From NCBI GenBank assembly GCA_964057225.1, contig OZ059899.1:15818501-15882500 (forward strand): a DNA stretch of 64,000 nucleotides, written 5' to 3'. The position numbers and the translations under genes are program-made. Of the stretch, positions 54,416-64,000 are shown piece by piece. Origin of the DNA: Auanema rhodensis. Lineage: Eukaryota > Nematoda > Chromadorea > Rhabditida > Rhabditidae. Positions within the stretch are counted from its first letter, which is position 1. The number at the start of each line of letters is the position of its first letter. The notes beneath the pieces were generated by a model. It saw nothing but the letters and a program-made list of their open reading frames with translations, was not told where the DNA came from and ran no database searches.

Positions 54416-55370
54416 ATGAGAAAGCCAGCTTCTTCACTACTTACTATTCTGCTGACGTCACTGATTATCAGCTGTTGCACCTCTGAAGAAGCCAAAGAAG
54501 CGAATATTACTCTTCGAGCTCAACAATCTGACGGAAACCATTTGAATATTATCGGTAAGTTTTTGACAGTTTTCAAATTTTAGAGAAAGCAAGAACAGAT
54601 TCTGTTCAAAACAAAAAGAAAAATTAGTTTGTTGATTATTTCTTGCCTTCCATTCAACAATTGCAAAAATCCACACACTTCTCAGATGATCTAGAATTTC
54701 TAATCAAAAAACATATAGTAAAATACAATTATAAGTTATATATGATTAAAGATTATTGCTCACATTTTCAAAATAAAATAAAAAACATTTGAAATGTTTA
54801 GTGTACATCTGTCCGGATCCTAAGCTGAAACAAATTGCTATTGATGGTGTTACAACATATTCAACTACTGAAGAAATTAATAATTACATAGCTCAAAAAG
54901 TAGATGGGTACATAGTCTTTAATAATTTAATTTAAATTAATATTTCCTTATTTTACAGATATAATAATCAAATGTGGTCTGTTACGGTAGTTAATTTTAG
55001 CCGTGTAACTGGAGATCTTTTGCCTGGAGGAAGTAGTAGGTTAGTGCAATGTTTTTTACAAAAGCTTGATATATTCGTTCTGAACTTTGAAGGTTTTTGA
55101 AACATGATTAGTGATTGTTTTCCGCTTCTTTTTCTTCTATGAACATCAAGAACGAGCTTTTTACTAATTTTCCTAAAGTTTGGTGTTTAATGACGAATAG
55201 TATGATGATAATATTCTTAATGAAATGACGATATTTCTAAAACTTTTCTAGAAAAAATTCAACGAAAATTTCTAAATGTTTCTGTTTTCAGCAAAAATCT
55301 CTGTTTCATTTCGGTTGATAAGGAAAATATTGTCGTTATTATGGCAGCTATTGCTCAGCAATTAAAATAA
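54416..55370 (+). CDS. Secreted protein of unknown family, 134 residues
   Basis: Four exons: 54416-54554, 54802-54907, 54959-55039, 55292-55370, all in phase with canonical sites. The signal peptide spans about residues 1-24 (LLTILLTSLIISCCTS), followed by an N-glycosylation site (NIT). The mature part has two cysteines, in VYICPDPKLKQ and KNLCFISVDKE, probably a disulphide, and alternates beta-like segments (MWSVTVVNFSRV, IVVIMAAIAQ), suggesting a compact domain. No dibasic sites. I do not recognise the family. Confidence 0.72.
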
Positions 55371-56189
55371 TTTCAATATACGTAATTACGTACTCGGAGC
55401 ATGTTTAATTAAAAAACTTCGACGAGAACTGTCACTGCTTCATGATATAACAGGGTTTTCGATTTTTTAATAAACGGGTTTGTTCTTATTTGTTCTTCTA
55501 GAAATGAAATATCTTGTATAAACTTTTTTATAATATTAGGACTTGTATTCTTTATTTATAAAAACTTATTTTATTGATATATGAGAATATTTAATTATAT
55601 ATATATATACTTATATGAAAGGCGCATAAGATAAATCAAATGACATGGAACTTGAAATAATAATGAAAAAATTGAACCCGTGATCAAGAATTATCAACTG
55701 CACTTTCTAAGATACTACTTGACAATAAAAACTGAAATAAGAAAGAACCAAGTTTTGATTTTGATATTAACAAATTTGACAAGTATGCGAACAATGCTGT
55801 CGTTTGAATTTCACCGTGAAGTAGTCATCTGTACAAAATCCGTTTTGAGCCCATTTTTCACAGCTAGAAATGGATAATTTACATTAATATAATAAGGAAA
55901 ATAGAAATATAACCGGATATCCGGAAAAGTATTAAAAGAAAAAGTAACCTCGGGTTATTATCTGGTCGATAATGAGAGCATTTTGGCTTGTTCGGTCCTA
56001 AAGTATTAAGTCATATGATTTATATAGCAAAAAAGAAGCATATGTTGATAGGAGATTGGAACAAAAAAAAATTCAAAAAGATTTATTTGCCTTTTTGTTT
56101 TTTAAATAAATAAAAATTAAATTAATTTCACAATCTTTTTCAATATAATAATATAATTAAAGAGCTAAATGATTTCACTACATTTAATA
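55371..56189. other. Convergent intergenic region, 819 bp
   Basis: 3' flanks of the 134-residue secreted protein and the ShK protein. Very AT-rich; no feature recognised. Confidence 0.6.
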
Positions 56190-57614
56190 CTAACCCTTTT
56201 CATTTTTATCACTTGAAGTACAGTAACCGCATGTTCGTCTACAATTCATCTGAAAAGAGAATAATATTTATTTTAATTAAATATCAAGATAATACTATAT
56301 CGTATATTCTTATATAAACTCATAACTTTTCAAAAACATTTTCACGCAAACGCTACGTGAATGTTAAAAATTCATTTTAATCATTTTCAATGAGCAAAAC
56401 GGTTGTTTTTCTAATCAGACAAATAATTTAACAGTAACAGTGTTTTTTTCAGTCTCATTATACGTATTTGGAAAAAGTTCAAAGTACTATATACCTTTGT
56501 AAATTCTTCCATACCATATCGTCTACATATGGTTTTATCAATAGCACAATCCGGTACGTTATCAACACATCCTAAATATGGACGGTATGTTTCCAAATAT
56601 ATTTTGAATATCTTTGAATAAATGTGAAATTAAATACAACCTCTTAAACAGAATCCACACATGTTTGGGCAATCTTCAATTAAAATTTGTTCCCAAACAG
56701 GATTACGACACATACGAGTTGTTACTTGATCACATGAAACTCTAGGTCCTACCATGATCTTCAACGTTTGTTAGCTGTAGCAAAATGAACTGACTTGGAC
56801 TATTCAGGCAATTATATTCTGGAGATTGACAGCAGTATCCACATTGTCGTGGACATATTTCCGAAGATAAACTTTTCAATTCATGATCAATTGATGTGAT
56901 ATTTGTCTACAATATAACTCATATGAAGCGTTTGTAGTTTAATGTCTAGGCATACAGTATAACATGCTGGATTACGATCAACATCAGATCCAATTGCCGG
57001 AGGAGCTCCATATAAAGCCTGACATGCTGCATCTGGATACAGATTCGAGCACATAACTGCTCGCATGTTAAACTGAAAACTTAATAGCTGTGTAATACCA
57101 CTTTATACGCTAGACATATCTTTCATATTTCACATGTGGGTGATCTTCAAGGAATTTTACAAAACTTTGAAGGTTAGGAGGAGATCTTTTGTCAAGTGAA
57201 ACGTTGTTTTATTATCTCTTGTCTTTTTGATTGCAAATAAGAAAGAAGAAGAAGCAAAAGAATATAAAGAAACAACAACGACGTGATGATCAAATTCTTG
57301 TCAATAAGGCTCAAAAATCTCCGAACTGGGTGTTGAGATATGAAGTCGAACTTAAAGAAGAAGTGCGAGCTATGTTCTCTCATCTACAAATATCCGTCTA
57401 GATTGGAGAGGAATAACAATTGTTTTTGAAGGAAAGCGATAGTTGATCAAACAAAGCAACATTTCTTTTTTACAAAAGGAGAGTAGTAAGCAAAAGCTTG
57501 ATATTTAGGGTTAAGAAGACAAACCTTTCCACTGGTCGTACATGCTTTATCCAAAATAGCCGATAAACTGATATGTGGATGTAAACAGGCAATGAGTATT
57601 GTTAAGAAAAGCAT
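56190..57614 (-). CDS. Secreted ShK-domain (Cys-rich) protein
   Basis: Exons in coding order: 57614-57525, 57072-56956, 56906-56795, 56748-56641, 56571-56495, 56249-56190; 187 residues. The signal peptide is MLFLTILIACLHPHISLSA. The first Cys-rich unit carries CYTTNI...EICPRQCGYCCQSPEYNC, the common nematode ICPxxCGYCC pattern. A middle unit ends EDCPNMCGFC, and a canonical ShKT unit runs from GCVDNVPDCAIDKTICRR to CRRTCGYCTSS. ShKT modules are extracellular, disulphide-bonded domains found alone or attached to enzymes in nematodes; here no enzyme domain is present. An acceptor (TGTTTAG) two bases before ATG suggests trans-splicing. The first intron (452 nt) and the last (245 nt) are longer than usual here. 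Confidence 0.82.
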
Positions 57615-58491
57615 ATCTAAACATTTTTATATTTTAAAATCAAAAATCCTAACAGAGAATAAGAGAATATACATATCGTATTGAAGAAACATATATACAA
57701 TCCATTCAATATATGAAAGAAATGTAATATGATAATTGAATAGATTGAGATTGAAAACTGAAGAATTCGATGTCGACAAGTAGAAGCCTTAAGATAAAAA
57801 CAGAGAGAGAGAGAGAGACAGAGGAGATCTAAGCATTTAATGGTTAGCTTCTTAACTTTTTTCTTTTTCGGAGCAACCATGGAGAGATACGGAGAAGAAA
57901 GAGTTTAAGGTTAGGAGAGTGTACTTTAAGTTTGAATGGAGTGAGCACAGTTAATGTGGTGCTGTTTATTTTTATTCTCGAAAAAGGAAGTTGATAGAAA
58001 AACGAGTGTGCTCGTCGTGATCGTTCATCTCACGGTTGAATACGGGCGGGCTCTCTGTTTGATTTGTAGTTTCTAATGATTAACTGGACGATACTTTCTA
58101 TACTTCGTTCTCTTTTTCTCCCTGTGTCTTCAACAGTATCTCTTCAGTTTAGCCCCTGAAACCTTCTTCTCTTCGATTTCTTCTTCTGTCGCCCCCCCTC
58201 TCTCTCTCTCTTTTACTTGAAGTTCAGCTTCATTGGAAGCAAAAAGAAAATAATATTCAAATCAATCTTTTACGTATAATATCTTGAACTAACAAACTGT
58301 TTGATTAAATATATTGATTATTTGAAATCTTTTGTATAACCTATATCGTCTCACACCTTCTCTTCTTCTTGTACTCAACACATGATTTCCTATATTATAT
58401 TATTTTCTAGATTTTAACCAAATACTATCATATCGATTAGCATCAATTAAACTAAATAAATTTACTACCTTAAGGTCATAAAAATCTTTCT

Positions 58492-58524
<33 letters not shown>

Positions 58525-60088
58525 CCTCTCTCCTTTTTGGTGGAAAATGAAACCGTTTGAAACAGGAAATTATTGGAGAAAGAGCTAATAATAGTTTACG
58601 AAATCAAAATGTTCTCAATAAAGATAGAATACTATCCAATGGAATATTGTCTTGTCGTTGGTCAAAGAACATAACTTGCAGTTGAATTGAAAATAAGAAA
58701 CAAGAACAAACAAAATATTGAGCTATAAACACATTCAAGTAAAACATAAAAGTTTGTTGTCTGATCAACATGAAGGAGACTGGACCGAGAATGAAGAGCA
58801 GCAGCGATGACAACGATGACAGTGACTGCTTGGTGGGTCTACTGACTATGAAGTTGTGAGCTAGAGAAGCTAAATGGAATCTGAAATCACACAGTGATGA
58901 GAGTAAGAGAGAGAGAGAGAGGGAGAGAGAGAGAGAGAGAAAGACAGGGAGGTCTATTCGAAATTCGAGGACAACGACAAAGACATTGACAAGAAGCCCG
59001 AAATGAAAAGACAAACTTTGGTACACGTTCAGAATTTTTCATTTTTCACCAAAAATTTTGTTGATGTTTCCAGATTTTCTTAGAAAAATTAATGATTTAA
59101 AAAGAATTAATGAACTCAATTCTGATATACACTTATACGTGCAAACTAACTAAAAGTTGAATATAACTACAAACATTGTTTGATTAAGCTGAAACTTAAT
59201 CAGAGTAGGTTGGTTGTTGTTTTACCTTCTTCTATTCTAATAATACTTATATACACAAATGAAGAAGAAAACTTAAAAAACCTTTTAGTTAAGCTAAGTT
59301 TTCTAAGTTTTTGAATGTTGTTCTTGCACAAACCTGTCTTGTATGTGTTTTCTGCTTTTGATTTTGAAACTTTCAATTTCATGCTAACCTATGTATATCA
59401 GTTGAAGTGAACTGAATGTTATTCAAACGATATTGTACTCTGTTATGATATGAAGTCAGTTAACCCCATATGCTTTTCAATGAGAAAAATCTAATATCAA
59501 TAGTGAAAACCGAAAGGATGAGCTGGTGATACAACTCGTTGAACAACAGCTAACATATCAGACTTTTCACATTTTCTTTTTCAGTTTCTCAATATGTGTT
59601 GTAACAAAATGAAATCCTTATGCACAATAGAGCATAAAGATGAAAAAAAGGTATGAAAATCCGTAGTCTTATAGGCGTTTCAATCGTACGAAACGTTTCT
59701 TCCACTCTACCTTTATCTCTTCCAACCACTTTCTTCTTATTTCTCTTTCTCTCTTTCTCTCTCTCTCATCATATCTCTCTTAATCTATCCTTCCCATTGT
59801 GTTTAAGCACAGATGGATATAGATATATGCATAGTTAACAGATACAAATACATACGTATGCTATATGCTTTTCTCTCATTTTTTTTCAGTCGTTTCCACC
59901 TACTCTTTGTAACTAAAACTAATGTTCTCCATCTTCTCCAATTTCTTTAAGATATTGTTTCTCTTTAATGATGATGTCATACATTCAAATCTGCAAAAAA
60001 AGCTGCAAAAACGAATTGTTTATGCGCAAGTTATCAGCAAAAATATCACAATCGTTCAAGGAAATAAGAGAAAATAAACAAAATTAAA
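57615..60088. other. Intergenic region, 2.5 kb
   Basis: No gene recognised. Contains CT/GA tracts (57807-57822, 58195-58212, 58492-58532, 58906-58941). The longest frame, 58604-59026 on the minus strand, runs through a CT repeat and is not credible as a protein. Confidence 0.6.
58492..58532. repeat. C11(CT)n low-complexity tract
   Basis: A run of about 11 cytosines followed by CT dinucleotides in intergenic DNA. Confidence 0.9.
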
Positions 60089-63000
60089 TTAAAAAATTTG
60101 AATTCGGTGATTTTCGCGATCACTCGCAATTATGGCACCGTCGGAAACACATAGAGCTTCAACGCCCTGAAAAATGAAAATAATTATTATTAAATAAGAA
60201 ACGAAATAATTAAGATTTAGCAACCATCAGCCTTAAAACATGGCCTGGGATCATGCTCAAAGTAAACCTAAGGAATCTTTATCTACGTTCAGGTTATGCT
60301 ATCTTCAGAATCATCAGTACAACAATAAATTAATTTACCTTAAGCTGACCAGCTCCGCTTCCCCACGACCCGAATGTAGCGATAAATTCTCCATCAGAAG
60401 AGAAAACCTGAATATGAGCATGAGCAGCTTGAGCATATGATACATAGACTAAACGACGAACCTGTATTCTGTTATTTCCAGAATCTGCTACGAGCACATT
60501 GCCTTGAGTATCGATGGTAATTCCACGTGGAAACTTGAATTGTCCACCATGAAAGCCTTCGGTACCAAACTCAGAAAGGTACTGTCCTTGACTATCGAAT
60601 ATACAAATACGATGATTATTTGAATCCGAAACATAAACCTTAAATATCAAAAATTATACGTATAGTTAGCATAACAGTAGGTTAAACATGTAGCAACTTA
60701 CTTGATGATTCAGTTTACTAACGGCAACAAATAGAGGATTATTAAGATGACCAGTAGCATGTCCATGTGAGCCGAACTTTCCCACAAATTGACCATTTTT
60801 ATCAAACATTTGAACTCGATGATTATCCTAAACCATAAAAAGGTTTCAAAAAAAGCAAACTCAAAATGAAAAGCATTAGCTGAGCTTAGTTTTTGAAAAG
60901 CTTAGTATAGGCTGTAAGATGCTATTATTAAGATAAACTTAAAAGATTTTAATTGATGTTTATAACAAAAAAGAAATCAATACTTAAAATTGAAAGTTAA
61001 AGTATCCGCATTTACAACCTAAAGTTTATAAGCAAAAGCAAAAAAGCATGAACTAAGGACCTTGTCAACAACGTAGACGGTGCCGAGATCATCAATGGCA
61101 ACTCCCCAGGGATTATTGAACTTGCCATTGCCCTGTCCGTGTGCTCCAAAGCTGCTGAGGAAATTGCCTTCGAGGTCAAAAAAGCAAACCCGATGATTGT
61201 AGCGATCCGTAACAACTAGACGTTGCTTGCCGAAAGCGATGCCGGCGGCTGAGTCGAGTTGACCGGCACCGGAGCCATAACCACCGAATGATCGCACGTG
61301 ACGACCATCACGCTCAAAAATTGAGACACGATGGTTGCTCGAATCACAGACGGCTATCAACCCGGTAGCTAGGCTGCACAGTCCACGCGGCCAATTCAAC
61401 TCACCGTCCTTGGCACCTTTGCGGCCGAAGATATGACGGGGACGTCCGCGAGCTCGCCATTCCCCCGCGTCGCGAGAAGCACTTCGTCGTCGCATACGTT
61501 GACGCTCCTCTTCGGTGGATGTGGAACTATCTAAACGGCAACTACGTTCCTGAAGAAGTTGTTGGACGCGCTGCGAGCAAAACTGGTTAGCCAAATCGGG
61601 ATTGGTACGTGAACGTTGGAAACGCTGACGGCGACGTGCCAGCCAGGCTGGTACGACCGGCAGCGAATCCGTACTCGCACTGCCGACAGGGGCTCCGCCA
61701 GTCGTCGCGGATGTTGCTGCGTGCTCGTGCTCACCTACGAAATGCGTGACGGGAATCGGGGTGCCCTCGTCTTCATCGCGTGTTTGACTGGCTGCGCGGC
61801 AGATAATACGTAGACGTTGACGTCCACCAGCGCTCATCAGTCTAAGAGGAGGTTCTTCACCTTCTGACTCATCGGAGGAGGCAGCTCGAGATGGAGCTCG
61901 AGATCCTCCGATGGCAGCAGCTACCGCTTGTCTTTCAGCATGAGCGCGTTTAATGATCTCAACTTTTTCGTTCAATGAAGAATCATCATTGCTAGATTGC
62001 TGACGTGGAAGAAGCGGTGGCTTACGGGCCAAACGTGGCTCCTCCTTCTCTTCATCTTTGAGATGCATGATGGAAGCAATAGGAGAAGTGGCTCCTGTGG
62101 CTGATTTCAAACTGTTTAATGTTGATGATGTTGGCTTATGATCTGTGTTTGTTTTGGTCAGTGTTGCCTTCTCTGGGCGGGGTGGCAATGTGTGCAAAGT
62201 CTCCTTCGGTTTTGGTGGTGACAACGATGAAGGTGATGTGTTGGTCGTACTGCTAGTCGTCGTCGTAGCACTGCTTGCGGATGTTGACGTTTCCGGAGCA
62301 ACACTAAGAGAAGCTTCTGGCGCCTTGTACCATGGGCTACGCACAGGTTTGTCTTCCTTTTGCTCTGCTACACTGGATGGTCTCAGACGATTCCACGCTT
62401 CGTCTTCAAGCTGTTGACGTCGTCGATATCTAATCGAGCTTTCGTCAGTCTCACGGTGACTAAAATAAAATTTATTGGTTAAGACTACTAGGACTATATA
62501 TGGAAAAAGACTAAGCGGTTGAATGTTTCTCTAGCTATTATAGAGAGTGGAGTGCGAAGGAAAACGGGAAAGAGTTTAAGCTTATTACCTTAGTCGTGAA
62601 GATGGTCTATCTGATCGTTCTTCTCGTCCACGATGATGATCACTCTCTAAAGGTAAACGGAATGGACGGGGAAGATAGGATTGTTCCAGTGGTAGATACC
62701 TGATAAATACACAAATAACTCAATTATATAAAATGTATCTCCTTACCTTCCAGAAAATTGAGGTGTTAATACACACAATTCTCCAGCTGTGGATATAGCC
62801 TGAGGCAACTTAGCAGCATCATCACCAGCTGAGAATCGAACTTTACGTGTAAAAAGTTCATCAGCATCAGGCTGCAATGTATTGTTTATCATATTGACAA
62901 CAAAAAGAAAATTTTTAAATCTTACCTGGAAGTTCCTCAGATACTCAATTCCCTCACTGAAGATATTTTTGAGTCTAACAAGTTCTACATCATCCATCTG

Positions 63001-63598
63001 ACATTCACCCTAAAAACAGAAATCAAGCATAATCTAGAAATTAGAACAAGATATACCTTGATGGCAGCATCAAGACGAGATACAGCTTCACTCATATTTG
63101 AAGACTCTATTTCCAAAATATCTCTGAAAACAGCGTTCGTATAAAACTGGCAAAGTTTAATAAGATGTTTGTACCTAAGGTTGCTCATCAGGCGGCTTTC
63201 ATTAGCATGAAACATTTCAATCTCATAGATGAAAGCTTCTTCACGTTTTTTCAAATCACGATAATATCTACAAATATGTGAATAAGAATGTAATAGTTAG
63301 AACGTTTAGATAAATAAAACAAAATTGATTTTGGTGAATTCAAGCCATATTTCATGTACGATTTGAGAAGATGTAATGGTGCACAATTAATCAGAAAATG
63401 TAAATAACAACAACAAAATATAAAAATATTGTGGAAAGAAGCTTTCCAAAAGATTTTTTTTGATTCGAACTGTTGAACTAACCTGTGAAAATATTCTTTA
63501 ACTTCATCTTTTGTTGTTTCACTATTCAATGTTAATAATTCTAAACTCTTTTGCAAACCATCAGAAGCTTCAATGATTCTATTTGAAAGACGTCGGAC
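60089..63598 (-). CDS. nhl-1: TRIM-NHL protein NHL-1 (3' part; RING/B-box exons off window)
   Basis: Exons in coding order: 63598-63483, 63267-63175, 63123-63057, 63009-62926, 62871-62747, 62699-62589, 62459-61061, 60827-60702, 60638-60462, 60407-60339, 60166-60089; 814 residues in phase. The first exons are coiled-coil (ELLTLNSETTKDEVKEYFHR, EEAFIYEIEMFHANESRLM), as in the BBC region of TRIM proteins. Next is a long Ser/Thr/Arg-rich linker. Six NHL beta-propeller repeats finish the protein, with signatures WPRGLCSL, YNHRVCFFD, DNHRVQMFD, SNNHRICIFDSQG, NNRIQVFSSDGEF and ENHRIQIF. The RING finger and B-boxes expected upstream lie beyond 64000. The family acts as E3 ligases or RNA regulators; nhl-1 specifically is inferred from architecture and C. 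elegans chromosome III context. Confidence 0.9.
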
Positions 63599-63924
63599 CT
63601 GTAAAACTCGACTGTTATACTTGCAGAAAATAGGTTATAAGCTTTTTTTCTATTTGAATATCTACATATTTCATCTCAACAGTGAAAATATTTTTATGAT
63701 CGCACTTTGCTTCAAATATTCCCTTTTCTGCTATTTTTCAAAAAACAAAGTTCTGTAATTACATTTGAGCGAACAAGCTAATTTTGAACATTGAACAACC
63801 TCTTGAAAGCTTTTGTATGAATAACAATGAATACAGTATAGAAGCGAATGTGAGTTATTCACATTACGAACGGAAATACATAGACTATCTCTCTCTCTCT
63901 CTATTTCTCTCTCTCTCTCTCTCT

Positions 63925-63983
<59 letters not shown>

Positions 63984-64000
63984 CAAAGAAAAAGCACAAA
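63599..64000. other. nhl-1 intron (partial)
   Basis: Follows the coiled-coil exon upstream. It is AT-rich and ends in a long CT tract. No coding exon seen before the window edge. Confidence 0.65.
63890..63980. repeat. CT microsatellite in nhl-1 intron
   Basis: About 90 bp of CT dinucleotides with a few T insertions. Confidence 0.93.

Noticed and set aside
58604-59026. 140-codon minus-strand hydrophobic frame
   Set aside because: Runs through a CT repeat; no splice structure or family match.
60408-60461. Reading through between the last NHL exons (54 nt, in frame)
   Set aside because: It would insert 18 residues into an NHL repeat; splicing restores NNRIQVFSSDGEF exactly.

Overview
The window is nuclear DNA of a nematode. 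Genes are split into many small exons with very short introns (typically 42-60 nt) ending in TTTTCAG-like acceptors. Several start codons sit a few bases after a consensus 3' splice site, as expected for spliced-leader trans-splicing. The gene families are nematode-typical: GAR muscarinic-like receptor, GGARAF (NLP-21) neuropeptides, HP1, KDM2/JHDM-1, NHL-1, MIG-18-like fibronectin-I and ShK proteins. The genus cannot be fixed from sequence alone. The exon models below were built by hand from splice sites, reading phase and protein-family resemblance.

Layout. 1-13731 (minus): a muscarinic-like acetylcholine receptor (gar-2-like), running off the left edge, with an 8.6-kb first intron. 14276-16889 (plus): cyclin T (P-TEFb subunit), head-to-head with the receptor across a GC/CpG-rich 0.54-kb promoter that holds a perfect palindromic nuclear-factor-I site. 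17249-18132 (minus): a Ly-6-like GPI-anchored protein. 18552-19958 (minus): a serpentine chemoreceptor. 20288-20911 (minus): an HP1 protein with one GC-AG intron. 21665-26978 (plus): a KDM2/JHDM-1 histone demethylase, head-to-head with HP1. 27164-29318 (plus): ALG1 mannosyltransferase, only 185 bp after KDM2, as in an operon. 29526-31101 (minus): a secreted MIG-18-like protein with an apparent frame break.

From 31 to 45 kb the DNA is mostly non-coding and rich in CT/GA microsatellites. A signal-peptide exon at 37280-37313 probably starts the nlp-21-like neuropeptide gene, whose peptide exons lie at 44710-45955. A tRNA-Ile(AAT) is nested in one of its introns. A possible 41-residue secreted peptide (46370-46544, plus) precedes the checkpoint kinase gene bub-1 (46732-50665, minus). 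Then come a 72-residue secreted protein (51252-51576, minus), a 134-residue secreted protein of unknown family (54416-55370, plus), a two-domain ShK protein (56190-57614, minus), and the 3' part of the TRIM-NHL gene nhl-1 (60089-63598, minus), which runs off the right edge.

From memory of C. elegans, gar-2, cit-1, hpl-2, jhdm-1, algn-1, nlp-21 and nhl-1 all lie on chromosome III, and jhdm-1 and algn-1 are neighbours there. bub-1 is the exception (chromosome I). The window therefore looks like a piece of the chromosome-III ancestral linkage group. I found no bacterial, viral or transposase genes and no clearly novel multi-gene system. The most unusual items are the HP1/KDM2 shared promoter, the HP1 GC-AG intron, the alternative KDM2 3' ends, the structured GC-rich element inside the cyclin T gene, the tRNA nested in a neuropeptide gene, and the frame break in the MIG-18-like gene.
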